A program made the position numbers and the translations under genes. A stretch of 64,000 bases of DNA from Prosopocoilus inquinatus (lineage: Eukaryota; Arthropoda; Insecta; Coleoptera; Lucanidae), in NCBI GenBank assembly GCA_036172665.1, contig CM069878.1, forward strand, positions 23,921,501-23,985,500. The letters are read 5' to 3'. Numbering within the stretch: the first letter of the stretch is position 1; each line of letters opens with the position of its first letter. The notes beneath the pieces were generated by a model. It was not told the DNA's origin. It made no database searches and worked only from the letters and a program-made list of their open reading frames with translations. Shown here one piece after another: positions 1 to 9,869 of the stretch.

Positions 1-66
1 AATGAAGGGAAAACACTCAACGTTTCGCTATAGATTTATAGCTTCGTGTGACGAAGCTCGAAAGTA
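1..66 (-). repeat. Palindromic hammerhead-like repeat, copy 1 (partial)
   Basis: Positions 7-30 match the arm of two other copies in this window (about 2550-2740 and 25650-25795): AACACTCAACGTTTCGCTA. Read on the minus strand it gives a GCTATA-AATC-TATAGC hairpin followed by GAAACGTTGAGTG, the same geometry as the other copies, but the CTGACGA box is degraded to ACACGA. The right arm of the palindrome is missing and the left end is cut by the window edge. Membership in the repeat family is clear; ribozyme function is inference and unlikely for this degraded copy. Confidence 0.6.
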
Positions 67-171
67 TATATGACTATTTTCGAAATGTGCTTTCCAATTC
101 TTCTAAAAAAAAAAGACGAAGAAGAACAAAATGAAACTGAATTGACTGAAAATTTTGTCACTAATCCAATA

Positions 172-1444
172 CGTGGGCTGCTGGAAAGTTTTCTGGAATC
201 TAGTAGGTCTAGAATTGTTAGCGTTTATGAACTGTCATATTTGAAAAATTTGACATTTTTCACCTATAATTCTATTGACAGTTCCTATCCAAGTGAATTA
301 GTCTTGCTTGTACAGCATTTGAGAAAAAGTAATTTTGTGTAAACATGGAAATCTCGCGTGAAAATTTTAGTGCCATGATTTTTTACGATTTCGAATGCGG
401 TCTAATGCCAAAACAATGCCTCGATCGGCTTCATTTAGCTTTTGGAGATGAAGCACCATCAAAGAGCAGTGTTTATAATTGTTTTGCCGAATTCCAGCGT
501 GGACGTACCTCTCTTAGTGACGAATTTTGTAAAGCTCGTCCATCAACATCTGCTGTTGCCTCTAATGTAGATGCTGTGCATGAAATGCTTGAGCGAGAAC
601 GACATGAGACATACCGTGAGATTCAAGCATCCTTACGCATTGACATGAAAGCAATACACCAGATTTTGCATGATCATGAGAACGTACGAAAGCTTTGCAG
701 TCGTTGGATCCCACACAATTTAACAGAAGGGCAAAAGCAGGGTCGTGTCAAATGTTGCGAAGAAATGCTCAAGAAATCCAAAGGAGGTCATTCAAGTTTA
801 GTTTGTAACATCGTTACTGGTGACGAAACGTGGATCTATTCGTACGAACCAGAAAGTAAACAACAATCTACCGTTTGGGTATTTCAAAATGAACCAAAAC
901 CAACAAAAGTTGTCCGTTTATGCAGTGCCGCGAAGCAAATGATTGCTTGTTTCTTTTATTTAACTGGAAATGTAGCAACCGTGGCTTTAGAGGATCGAAA
1001 AACTGTGAATGCTGATTGGTATACTACAATTTGTTTGCCGGAAGTCATCGATCAAATAAGAAGAAACAATCGAAATCGACGAATTATTTTCCTTCATGAC
1101 AACGTCAGCTCTCACTCAGCCCGTCCAACACAAATGTTGAATTAATGACTCATTGGCCATATTCGCCTGATTTATCACCTAATGATTTCTTTTTGTTCCC
1201 GAATATCAAAAAAAAAATGCGTGGTGAGCGATTTTCGTCGGCTGAAGCAGCGGATGAAACATTCCGGACACTGGTTTCTGAGGTACCATCTTTAGAGTGG
1301 AAAACGTGCTTTAGAAATTGGTTCGAGTATGTGCAAAAGTGTATTGATATCAAAGGCGAATACTTCGAAAAACAATGATACCGTTTACCAAATTTCATAT
1401 GCGTTTTTTCATATCGTTTCCAGAAACTTTTCCAGCAGCCCACG
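172..1444 (+). mobile_element. mariner transposon, copy 1
   Basis: The 1,273 bp element is bounded by terminal inverted repeats of about 27 bp that begin CGTGGGCTGCTGGAAA at both ends, with two or three mismatches further in. A TA dinucleotide sits directly outside each end (170-171 and 1445-1446), the target duplication expected of mariner. Length, ends and encoded transposase all agree with the mariner group of the Tc1-mariner superfamily. A second copy lies at 59358-60496 on the other strand. The transposase is frameshifted, so the element is non-autonomous, but both ends look usable in trans. Confidence 0.93.
345..1378 (+). pseudogene. mariner transposase, frameshifted
   Basis: Mariner transposases are nuclear enzymes that bind the element ends and cut and paste through a DDD active site. 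The start at 345 opens with MEISRENF and an N-terminal helix-turn-helix region (residues 5-60, including SVYNCFAEFQRGR). The first catalytic Asp lies in VTGDETWIYSYEP (around residue 167), the second in FLHDNVSSHSA (around 252), and the third in YSPDLSPNDFFLFP, which is encoded in another frame from 1145. Compared with copy 2, about 19 bp are missing just after the second Asp, which shifts the frame and ends the first reading frame at 1145. Total span is about the usual 345 residues. Inactive as it stands. Confidence 0.93.
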
Positions 1445-1446
1445 TA

Positions 1447-2549
1447 AATCCAATAATCCAAATTATGATAGATATTGTTGAAATTCCCGCGAATACCTCT
1501 TATACGATTCGTGTTGTCTTCTGCAGTATCCGGTCGAACTAAAATAAGGGTTCATCCTTCCTGGAATCGGCGGCAGTATTTTGAATGCATAAGCTAGTGT
1601 ATTTTGTGCTGCGAATTTTTTTCTCAAGTTTCATTAGTTATTTGTTTTATTTTTAATAATCCGTGAACCTCGTTAATAGATATTATGAAGCAGAAGTGGC
1701 TTAGTGGGAAAATTACCTCGTACTTAGAACAATCCATATGTATAGCGTATCTAATAACTAAAAGTACGTCCGAAAAGTCTTGTAATCTAGACGCCTACGC
1801 CTAGGTAAACCATATTTCGAATACTAATATTAATCATTTAAATATTTACACATTGAATGTTTAAATATTCAAGTTATGAAAGAAACTTGAGGTCTATCTG
1901 ACCTACTGTGTCAGTTGCGAATTAATTGTAAGTTAAAATTAGTTATTCATTTGTCTTCACAAAGTCTGTTTCAACCGTCCTTTCAAGAAATTTTTCGTTT
2001 ATCACTGTCAAAAAATAGAGAAGTACCATATCTATCATACCAATTGTCTTTAAAAACTTTAAAAATTCAGACTTAGCAATTCATATATTACAAAATGCTT
2101 TGTACCAAAAAATTAAAAACCTTGAAGATCCAAACAATGCTTTCTGATCACGCCTTACCAAACCATCTTCAAACTTTTTAATTCTTAGACATTTTCTTTC
2201 TTCTCAGAAAAGCAGCTGCTCTAAGTTCTTAATTGTAATACACCGATGATATTTAGATACCCGAGCAAATAAATCGATTTTATGAATCCTTCAATATTTG
2301 TTAAATCGTAGTTTTACACACCGTACAGGCAAACTTTTCAAATTACGGTATACCGGAGCTTCAGCGATTTCAGACAAAATCTTTTTTTAATAATCCCTGA
2401 AATTTCTATCTTACAAGAAAATTGTCTTTAAATTTTGCAGTCTTCGAAGTAATCATTTAATATAGATATCACAAGCATCGTTGCTAAAAAAAATAAATTT
2501 TCTGTGTCACAAGTATTCACATAACAAACTGTCGATTTTTTATTAAATT
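1447..2549. other. No gene seen
   Basis: AT-rich sequence between the mariner element and the second palindromic repeat. Around 1500-1600 composition is closer to coding or LTR sequence, but no open frame or motif supports a call. Confidence 0.5.
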
Positions 2550-2740
2550 AGGTCTCAAGACAAATAATAACGAACCTTAAGCACGTGTCACTATCGATTC
2601 CTGACGAGGCTATCAATCGATAGTGAAACGTTGAGTGCTTTTCCGATGATAATTTTGTCCGGTTTGAGTTTAAAAACCATACATTCCAAATTTTCATCGG
2701 AAAAGAGTTGACTTCAATTAAAAGCAATAACAAAAACTAT
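2550..2740 (+). repeat. Palindromic hammerhead-like repeat, copy 2
   Basis: Inverted arms AAGCAC..CACTATCGATT (about 2578-2600) and AATCGATAGTGAAACG (from 2615) flank a core that reads CTGACGA (2601-2607), one extra G, GCTATC-AATC-GATAGT (6 bp stem, 4 nt loop, 2609-2624), then GAAAC (2625-2629). CUGANGA and GAAA separated by a hairpin are the conserved boxes of the hammerhead ribozyme. The flank AATTTTGTCCGGTTTGAG and the following 70 bp align with the flank of copy 3. Compared with that copy the left arm has lost several bases. The repeat is well supported; catalysis is not. Confidence 0.7.
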
Positions 2741-4449
2741 TTCAATTTTCTTTTAAATTTCCCCAGAACTTTCATATGAACATTATGAACAAATAGTACA
2801 GTTTCAATTAGTTTCTTTCTGAGGTCTATTATTGCACAACTGGATATGTCAAGTTTCATTGCAATAAACATCAATCTTCCTACTTCATGACTATTAAAGC
2901 ATTACCAAGAATAAAACTGAATCGCTAAATTAAATCGAAAACTATTACGAAATCGCTGAATACCTAAGTGAATCATTGATTTTTAATTAAGGACTTATAT
3001 TATAGTTTGAAAATTTCATCATTTCGTAAAGTATTTTCCTTAAAAGTACAAAGATGCGTTTAATTGTATTTCCTTATTGAATTAATAGAGGTGTAATTAT
3101 AACTATGTTTTCTTTTTTTCTTCTCTTGATTGCAAAACACTTGACACTTTATAAATTGCAAAAATAATTGTAATAGAAATATACTGTTGGTAAGTACTGA
3201 TAAATACCAGAAAAATGTATAAATAATTCTTTGTGTCCTTTTCCTAGAAAAGGAACGAATTATAAAATAAAATTAACAAAACGTTTGTAGCTGAAGATTG
3301 AGTGATGTAAAAAATTGTATTTCGTCATAGTCTTCCGACTGAAGAAAATAATTTTTTTCTCCGGCTTCATTATTCTCAGAAATATGAATCTGTTTATTAA
3401 GAAATATCTGAATGGATAATTAAACATTAAGTAATTCCTTTCGTGTTTTACACACCTGCTTTTTGCCGATTTTGTACATTTGTTACTCATGCAGGTAATT
3501 ACAGTTTTTAGGAAAAAAGCCAAGCAATTACCAGTACCAGAATTGACTAGCTGGAAAAACGTAGCCTGCGAAAATTTCGCCAAACTTCTAACATGAAAGT
3601 CTGATTGACATTTGTGAAACAAAAACTTTTAAATGTTTTGTTCTGAATTGGAGACGAAATCAAAACATGTAAGTAAACAGTTTTCGTAATAGTGGATTAA
3701 AAAATAGGAGTATAAGGTTTTCTTTAAGCCTTTCCAGAAAACTTACTGCTAATTACCGATGATTATATCTTTGCTTTTTCTGTTAGCTGACATTTATTAA
3801 AAGACAAGATTTCCAACTTCTTATCATAATTACAAACTAATTAAATTTACGATCGGCAATAAACTGTTTGGCATTGACTGAATTTGTACGTAAACCAACT
3901 GCAGGATCATTTTACATGATACGTTTGCTTAAGGCCTGTGATTTGCACCAAAGTGTTTGTATAAATCTTTTCCTTTTAATAGAGCCATAAAACACATTTG
4001 CACATTTGATTCCGCTTTCGCGGTAAAAGCACTTCTCGTAAACACAACTTAGACTGTGCCTCGAGAACATTTCCATTTCAATCGGGCGAACTGAATAAAT
4101 TGAAATGGTTTATACAAATGTTAAAGTTGAGTCGTCGAGTGCAATGATGGACTTGCGTCATTGCGATAAAATTAAATTATGCATTAATTGCGACGGTGAA
4201 GCTCATAAAAATAACTATTTCGTTTAATGAAAATTCCTTCTAAATTTGTGTTTGTCTGATAATGTCAATGACACGTTGATTTCATTGTATAGCAGTGTTT
4301 GACTTCTATCTTTGCTGAAAGACAGACCAAAAACAATGGGCAGATTTATATTTTGAATCTGCCTAAAAAAATTCAAATACCTTAATTTCATGCTGCAGTA
4401 ATCAAAGTAACGCTTTGATTATTATTAATATTAGGCATAACTTTTTGCT
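2741..4449. other. No gene seen
   Basis: AT-rich non-coding sequence. The longest frame (about 120 codons on the minus strand at 3260-3622) has no motif and a composition expected by chance. Confidence 0.5.
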
Positions 4450-4689
4450 ATTCGGGCAACTCACTACACGATGTCTCAGAAATGCTCAAATTTACTGAAA
4501 TAGTCAAAGAAAAAGGTTTAATTGCACGTGGCTGTACGCTTGGCGAGGTACATGGGTTTACGCACAATGCAAATTGAGGTGCATGTGGTAACAACAGACG
4601 ATGCGATGCAACAACAGATGTATGAAAGCAGAGCCATAATGACAAAGCATCCACAAAAAAACAAGAACCCGCCAACAAAATTTGTACCA

Positions 4690-4863
4690 TTCTAAGTAGT
4701 AACATCGACTTCAAACCAGCGGGAAGAGAAAGCAACGGCAATGACGTGTTTCAACTGTGGGGAATCTGGACACATGGGCAAACACTGTTCCTTACCGCAA
4801 AAGACAATTTGTTACGCTTGCAAACAGGAAGGACATATATCCAGCAAATCTCCAAACAGATGA
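4690..4863 (+). pseudogene. gypsy Gag nucleocapsid zinc-knuckle fragment
   Basis: Nucleocapsid zinc knuckles bind element RNA in the virus-like particle. A frame from about 4690 contains the CCHC knuckle CFNCGESGHMGKHC (Cys-X2-Cys-X4-His-X4-Cys, from 4747) and a second one, CYACKQEGHISSKSP, whose last Cys is replaced by Ser. It ends at the stop 4861-4863. A short charged stretch (QREEKATA) precedes the first knuckle. The upstream capsid region at 4450-4690 is too decayed to align by eye. Confidence 0.8.
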
Positions 4864-5129
4864 TGTAAGAACTACAACGAATCGAGGAAGGACGAACGGA
4901 CGAGATGTCTACGTGGTAAAAAATGACCATTACAATTCCAACAATTACCGAAAGACAGCAGACATCGACAATCATCGAATACCAGCTTTAATAGACATCG
5001 TATGTCATTGTATCACAATGAGAGAAAGCGAAGAAAACCTCAGAAAATTGAAGTATCTACCACAGAATAGAAGTCTGGGGGAAAGTGCTACACAAAAGGA
5101 ACCAGGAATCTTTTGATTAACGTTGGCAA

Positions 5130-5280
5130 TGTCATGGCTGAAGTGTAAGTTCTGAATGTACCAGACGAAGCTCAGAGTGAAGCAATGATCATTGGAAGAA
5201 GCTTGCTAGACCACCCATATGTTAAATTTGAAAAATTAGGTGATACGTTTGTCATCAACCAAAAACCATGCAAATGAGAC
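5130..5280 (+). pseudogene. gypsy aspartic protease C-terminal fragment
   Basis: The retroviral-type aspartic protease cleaves Gag-Pol. After the stop at 5149, the frame reads VLNVPDEAQSEAMIIGRSLL followed by DHPYVKF. The (I/L)IGR segment resembles the hydrophobic-hydrophobic-Gly motif near the C-terminus of gypsy proteases. The catalytic DSG motif is not visible. Position between the zinc knuckle and RT supports the call. Broken by stops on both sides. Confidence 0.6.
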
Positions 5281-5398
5281 CAAGAGACGTGCAACGAAGA
5301 AATACAAGCAATGACGACGATTGACACAACAGATGACAAGTTGGCTAAACTGGAGGAAGAAGATCGGTTAAGATTCGAAGAACAATTTATTTACAAAT

Positions 5399-5650
5399 TT
5401 GATGCTGGATTTGGACGTAACCACCGTTGAAGAAATGAAGGTAATCCTCACTGCAGACGAAACAGTTATATACAGACGACATGCTTGGGAATGGAATCAT
5501 CAGGTATTACCAAATCCCAATGAACGAAGAATCAAAGGAGAAAACGCATTCGTTACTCCATTTCGGCATTATGAATTTAACCGAATGCCCTTCGGGTTGG
5601 CAAACACTTTGGCCCTAGCAAAACCATCGCTGAAGGATTGGACAAGCTAG
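5399..5650 (+). pseudogene. gypsy reverse transcriptase fragment
   Basis: RT copies the element RNA into DNA. About 80 codons contain IYRRHAWEWNHQ, then GENAFVTPFRHYEFNRMPFG and LANT. The stretch (K)TAFVTPFGHYEFNRMPFGLAN is a hallmark of gypsy RT domains 3-4. The catalytic YxDD region is absent: sequence passes within about 100 bp into RNase H-like sequence, so most of the RT has been deleted. Confidence 0.85.
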
Positions 5651-5744
5651 AAAAGGCACTTGAGCGATTGCGCCGAGCAAACGTAGTTGCAGAAGGAGAA
5701 ATGTGTGTTCTTTGCAACTCAAGTAGAATACCTTAGTTACACGG

Positions 5745-5935
5745 TGGCCGGAGTTTTACAGTAGTTGCCAATTGCAACTCATTAAAGCTAACAATGTTCA
5801 AGAAAGACTTGAACCCCCGTGTTGTAAGGTGGTTACTAAAATTGCAGGAGTTTGACTTCGAAACAAAATATCGAACTGGAGATTGTATGGATCGTGTAGA
5901 TGCCATGAGCGTGTTTCTGATTCTGCAACGGTAGA
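5745..5935 (+). pseudogene. gypsy RNase H C-terminal fragment
   Basis: RNase H removes the RNA strand after reverse transcription. The segment reads LKLTMFKKDLNPRVVRWLLK followed by LQEFDFETKYRTGD and DRVDAMS. In gypsy elements the RNase H end has this pattern (TDCNALK..KKDLNPR.ARW...QEFDF...YR.G..N.VADALSR). It leads directly into the integrase N-terminus. The upstream catalytic acidic residues are not visible. Confidence 0.75.
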
Positions 5936-5980
5936 GGAAGCTGCTCTGCTGAAATCGATGATAATGATTGGCTTCTTACT

Positions 5981-6610
5981 ATGCAGCGCCAGGATGTCGA
6001 ATTGAAACAAATTTACGATGTGCTGAAAAAGAAAATCAACGCAAAAGATGAGAAACAAATCCGAATGGATTATATTTTAAAAGTTGAACGAATATTCCGG
6101 AAGATGAAAGACGACCTACGTTGGGTTGCACCATCAAGTGTTAGACGAAGAGTCACACAATACAGCCACGACAAGACGGGTCATTTGGGGACAGAGAAAA
6201 TACTGAATGACTTGGTTTCCGCGTATGCGACATTACCTGAAGAACTTCATAGCTTCGTGCATGGAATGCGCATACCACAAAATGCCTCGAGGAACAAAGG
6301 AAATTGAGTTTTATGAAACTCCAACACCGAATAGGACGTTCGCAATTTTCCACATGGATCATTTAAGTCCATTCCCGAAGTCCAAGCGAGGTAACTCGTA
6401 TGTATTGGTGGGTGTTGATTCTTTTAGCAAGTACACCGTCTTGCGAACAGTCAAGGACACGAAAGCAGAGTCGGCAATGAAAATTCTAATCAATGTGACG
6501 GGTACGTTTGGATCAATGAAGACCTTGATTACCGATCGAGGAACTGCATCCACAGCAAAAAGTTTTGAGACACTCGTATCCGAATTGAGTACACAGCCCC
6601 ACAAAAAGAA
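5981..6610 (+). pseudogene. gypsy integrase, N-terminal and catalytic-core part
   Basis: Integrase inserts the DNA copy into chromosomes. The part seen has the HHCC zinc-binding region in two frames (HDKTGHLGTEKILNDL near 6170-6220, then FIASCMECAYHKMPRG from about 6246), the first catalytic Asp in IFHMDHLSPFPKS (about 6345) and the second in LITDRGTASTAKSFETL (about 6525). A frameshift separates the zinc region into two frames. The core stops near 6610, where the foldback element is inserted; the remainder with the glutamate region is at 9100-9345. Confidence 0.85.
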
Positions 6611-6647
6611 AATTGTCAGATCTGTAGGTCAGACCATGTCTACTATA

Positions 6648-7557
6648 CCGGGTGGAAAGTTTCAAACCCGAACATAGCAAACTTGTATTGAAAACTATAT
6701 TTCTGTGAATTACTGCTCGCCATTTGAGAGAAAAGAGAAAATTATGGACAATATTATGGTGTTAAAATTATTCCTAAATATTAATACTTTCGGAATATAA
6801 ATAAAATTTTCAAATTTTAAACGAAAAATTTAGTCGCCTATGTCAGATTTGAAACTTTCAGTTGTTTCAATTAATGGTAAATAATTTATACGTCAGTCAA
6901 AAAGCATTATGAATTATTGTACGGAGCAAATAATAGGCAGGTACTCTTGTCGTTTAAGTTCCAACAATTCTTTCTTTATTGGAATGATAATTGTATTCTA
7001 CGTCATTGCATACAAAAATACTGTTTTTTCTGATACTATTAATAAACTTGAAACGATACCATGGGCAATCAGTACCGACACATGTCGATACTAAATCAGT
7101 TTTAAATTCAATTGTACTAAGAATTAAATAAGTTTCACACTGTTCAAGAATAAGTAACACAAGAATATTAAAAAAAACATCAATTCCACAAATCCAGTTG
7201 CCATCAACATTGTATTCAAATTAACAAGAATAATAGGAAAGTATTTTGTGAAGCAATACAGGAGTAAAAAAATAAATCCTAACAGTTTTTCGTCGCCAGT
7301 ATGCTACACAGATGAATAGAATTTTATTTTGACATACTAAGGCGACTACATTTTTCATTTGAAATTTAAAAATTTAATTTCTATTTCAAAAGTATTAACA
7401 TAATAGGAATGATTTTAATACAATAACATTGGCCTTAACTTTATCTTTCATTTAATACCACTAATATTTTTGTATCTTTAAATGGCGAGCAGTAATCTAC
7501 AGAAACGTAGTTTTCAATGGAACTTTGCTATGTTCGGGTTTGAAACTTTCCACCCGG
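6648..7557. mobile_element. TA-flanked long-inverted-repeat element (910 bp)
   Basis: Both ends start CCGGGTGGAAAGTTTCAAAC and the inverted repeats extend about 200 bp inward (AACATAGCAAA, ATTACTGCTCGCCATTT, TTAATACTTT and AGTCGCCT are shared). TA is duplicated at 6646-6647 and 7558-7559. An empty copy of the target is present in inverted orientation at about 9045-9085 (TCTACTATATGTTTTCG on the minus strand), which proves the junctions. TA duplication fits a non-autonomous Tc1-mariner relative. The short frames inside are not coding. Confidence 0.9.
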
Positions 7558-7689
7558 TATGTTTTCGAGGTCGCTGAATCAGAATCCGCGATCCATTTTC
7601 CATCACGTCAGGTTTTACCAATAACACCATTTAACCCAAAAACCGAAGCTGTCAAGTCCTATTACACACAAGATCCTCTAAACGGAGTT

Positions 7690-8960
7690 ATGCATCCACA
7701 ATAACCCTATAACTCTACACATTTAACTCCGAAACCCCCAACCCCATAATCCTGTAACCCCATAACCGATAACTCCGATAATTATGATAATCAGTAGTTT
7801 GATTTGATCTCTTATTGCGGACACATCACGAGATTTATCAGGGCTATATAAACAGAATAAATTAAACTCTCTAATTCTCCAACACCTAACCCTATAACCC
7901 TCTAACCCCATAATACCATAACCCCGTAGCCATGGTATTTTTTAAATTGACGGAAAATCTACTCAAGATGATGAAATTGGGAGCCAATGACGATGTAGGC
8001 TATGTTCCTTGTATCAAAGAATCGATCTACTGCGTACCGTGGTTATTGGAGTTAAAGATTATGGGTTTATAGGGTTACGGAGTTATGGGGTTATGAAGTT
8101 AGTGGATTATAGGATTTAATATTTTCTGTTTATAGAGCCCTGATATATCCCGCAATAAGAGATCAAGTCAAATTACTGAGTAACGTGGTTATTGGAGTTA
8201 TCGGTTATGGGGATATAGAGTTAGGGCGTTTGGCGTTAAATGTATAGGGTTACAAGTTGTGGGTGCGTAGCTCCCTTTACAGGATCATTTGTGTGTAATA
8301 GCTTGGATTCTGGGGTTATACGGGGTTATTGGTAAAACCTGACGTGATGGAGTTAAATGGATTATGGATTCGGATTCGAAAACATGTAGTAAACATAGCC
8401 CGACCTTCAGATCTAAATTTTTTGTTTAGATTTTTAACTCCGTCACGTCAGGTTTTACAAATAGCCGATACCTCCAGTAACCACGTTACTCAGTTATTTG
8501 ACTTGATCTCTTATCGCGGGATAGAACAGGACTCTATATACAAAATATATTGAACCCCATAACTCCATAACCTTATAACCCCATAATTTTTAACTCCAAA
8601 AACCAAGTTACGCAGTAGTTCGGTTATTTGATGGAAGAAAAACAGTCTATATCGTTATTGGCTCTCAGTTTCATCATCTTTAGTGTTCAATTCTCCATCA
8701 ATTTCGAAAATATCATGGTTACAGGGTTATGGTATTGTGGGGGGTTATGGGGACAGGTGTTGGAGGATTAGAGAGTTTAATATATTCCGTTTATAGAGCC
8801 CTGGTAAATCCCGCTGTATGCACGCGATGAGAGATCAAGTCGAACTACTGAGTAACGTGGTTATTAGAAATATTGTTTATGAGGTTACAAGATTATGGGG
8901 TTAGGGGGTTCGGGGTTAAATGTATAGGGTTATAGGGTTATTGTAGGTGCATATCTCCTT
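7690..8960. repeat. Degenerate 8-bp minisatellite (AACCCCAT/ATGGGGTT)
   Basis: Blocks of roughly 8 bp period occur in both orientations: C-rich at about 7690-7780, 7870-7930 and 8545-8610, G-rich at about 8040-8130, 8190-8270, 8710-8780 and 8880-8950. Units are AACCCCAT, AACCCTAT and AACTCCAT and their complements. Alternation of strands follows the foldback modules, so the array is part of that element rather than a chromosome end. Confidence 0.7.
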
Positions 8961-9099
8961 TTACAGAATCTTGTTTGTAATAGGAATTGACAGCTTGTGT
9001 TATAGGGTTATATGGGATTATTGGTAAAACCTGACGTGCGACCCCGAAAACATATAGTAGATGTAGTCTGACCATCAGATCTGAAAAAAAATTTTTTTT

Positions 9100-9345
9100 G
9101 TGGAGTATCAAACACCAGAAGAATGCTACAGCTACATCACGAGCAAATGACCAAGTGAAGCGTTATAACGTTACAATTGAGGCTTCCTTAGCATCAATGG
9201 CGAACAGCGACGATAGTTAGGATAGCAACGTAAAAGCGATCCAATGGGGGCTAAACTCTACGAAGCAAGTCACTACGAAGAGATCACTTCATGAAGTGCT
9301 ATTTGGATAAGAACCGAGAAACGCACTGCATTACTTTGGCTACTA
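9100..9345 (+). pseudogene. gypsy integrase, post-insertion part
   Basis: Coding resumes with IKHQKN and SRANDQVKRYNVTIEASLAS, then AIQWGLNSTKQVTTKRS and LHEVLFG. In gypsy integrases the third catalytic residue is the Glu of (N)GQVERxN; here that position reads DQVKRYN, so the Glu appears replaced by Lys. Two in-frame stops follow (near 9218 and 9308). Together with 5981-6610 it accounts for most of one integrase, interrupted by the 2.5 kb insert. No GPY/F region is seen after it. Confidence 0.8.
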
Positions 9346-9664
9346 TAATAAATTCGAATATTTCAGACACCCTGTAGTCAAGAAAAATATGTTTGGTTTC
9401 TGAACTTGTTCGAACAGAACAATTTTTTTGTTGAGTTTCTTGATAGGCATTTTTTTTGTGAAGAATACATACACAGTGTGTCCCAGACTGAGTGGGCTAC
9501 TATGGATATTTTTCTTATTAGTGAAGTTAAGATTTGGTTAAATGTATAATGTTTTGCAGATTTAAATGCTGATTCAGATTCCGTGGAGAAAATTTGAAAA
9601 TTGCGGCAGTTCCGCTATTCCGCCATTTTCATTAATGTTTAATAACTTTGTAATTATAAGAAAT

Positions 9665-9864
9665 TGTTGGGACTCTGGTTAACGTTGCGCGTATACTTCA
9701 TCGCAGTGGGGTTGATACCTAGTTACTAGGGTAACACATAAGTCAGTTGTAAATAATACAATAAATACTACGAACGTTCAGTTTGCTGTTGTTAATTAGT
9801 TCATTGTAATAAAGATTTATAATTGGAATAAACATTTTTCTTCGACCAGTTACGGCCTCTGACA
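9665..9864 (+). mobile_element. Solo LTR with 5-bp target duplication
   Basis: The 200 bp segment begins TGTTGGGACTC and ends CTCTGACA (TG...CA). The five bases on each side are GAAAT (9660-9664 and 9865-9869), a perfect target duplication. Polyadenylation-like motifs (AATAAAT, GTAATAAAG, GAATAAAC) lie in its second half, setting the orientation. No internal retrotransposon sequence adjoins either side, so this is a solo LTR left by recombination. The short length and TGTTGGGA start fit Copia-type LTRs, but the family is not established. Confidence 0.75.
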
Positions 9865-9869
9865 GAAAT

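Larger units (their letters stand above)
6617..9088. mobile_element. Foldback elements with minisatellite arms, inserted in gypsy integrase
   Basis: The insert begins CAGATCTGTAGGTCAGACCA (6617) and ends with the inverse (about 9060-9083, palindromic CAGATCTG). Inside are four modules in alternating orientation (about 7560-7960, 8030-8420, 8430-8640 and 8700-9085), each with the landmark GAGATCAAGTCAAAT..ACTGAGTAACGTGGTTATT and arms of degenerate GGGGTTAT repeats. Two loops (about 7930-8030 and 8625-8720) are inverted copies of one another, both containing AAGATGATGAAA..GAGCCAAT. This looks like two foldback units joined in inverted orientation. No transposase is present. The left arm carries the 6648-7557 element. 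Confidence 0.75.
4450..9350 (+). mobile_element. gypsy-type LTR retrotransposon remnant, internal region
   Basis: Fragments occur in the gypsy order Gag zinc knuckle, protease, RT, RNase H, integrase, all on the plus strand, which defines one decayed Ty3/gypsy element. Every domain carries stops, frameshifts or internal deletions (the RT is reduced to a small part). The integrase is split between about 6610 and 9100 by the foldback element described separately; coding resumes after it. I could not identify flanking LTRs; 4450-4690 may be degraded gag. No env-like frame is visible. Confidence 0.85.

Noticed and set aside
70..342. 90-codon plus-strand frame at the left edge
   Set aside because: It runs across the mariner left boundary and terminal repeat (172), so it cannot be one gene.
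3260..3622. 120-codon minus-strand frame
   Set aside because: No motif, low-information composition, and AT-rich surroundings where such frames occur by chance.
4751..6604. Several minus-strand frames (4448-4975, 5798-6058, 6153-6362 and 6359-6604)
   Set aside because: They are complements of plus-strand gypsy coding fragments with clear motifs.
7690..8960. Telomere-like (TAACCC)n array
   Set aside because: The unit is about 8 bp (AACCCCAT), degenerate, and alternates strand within an insertion in an integrase gene. Insect telomeres are usually TTAGG and run in one orientation.
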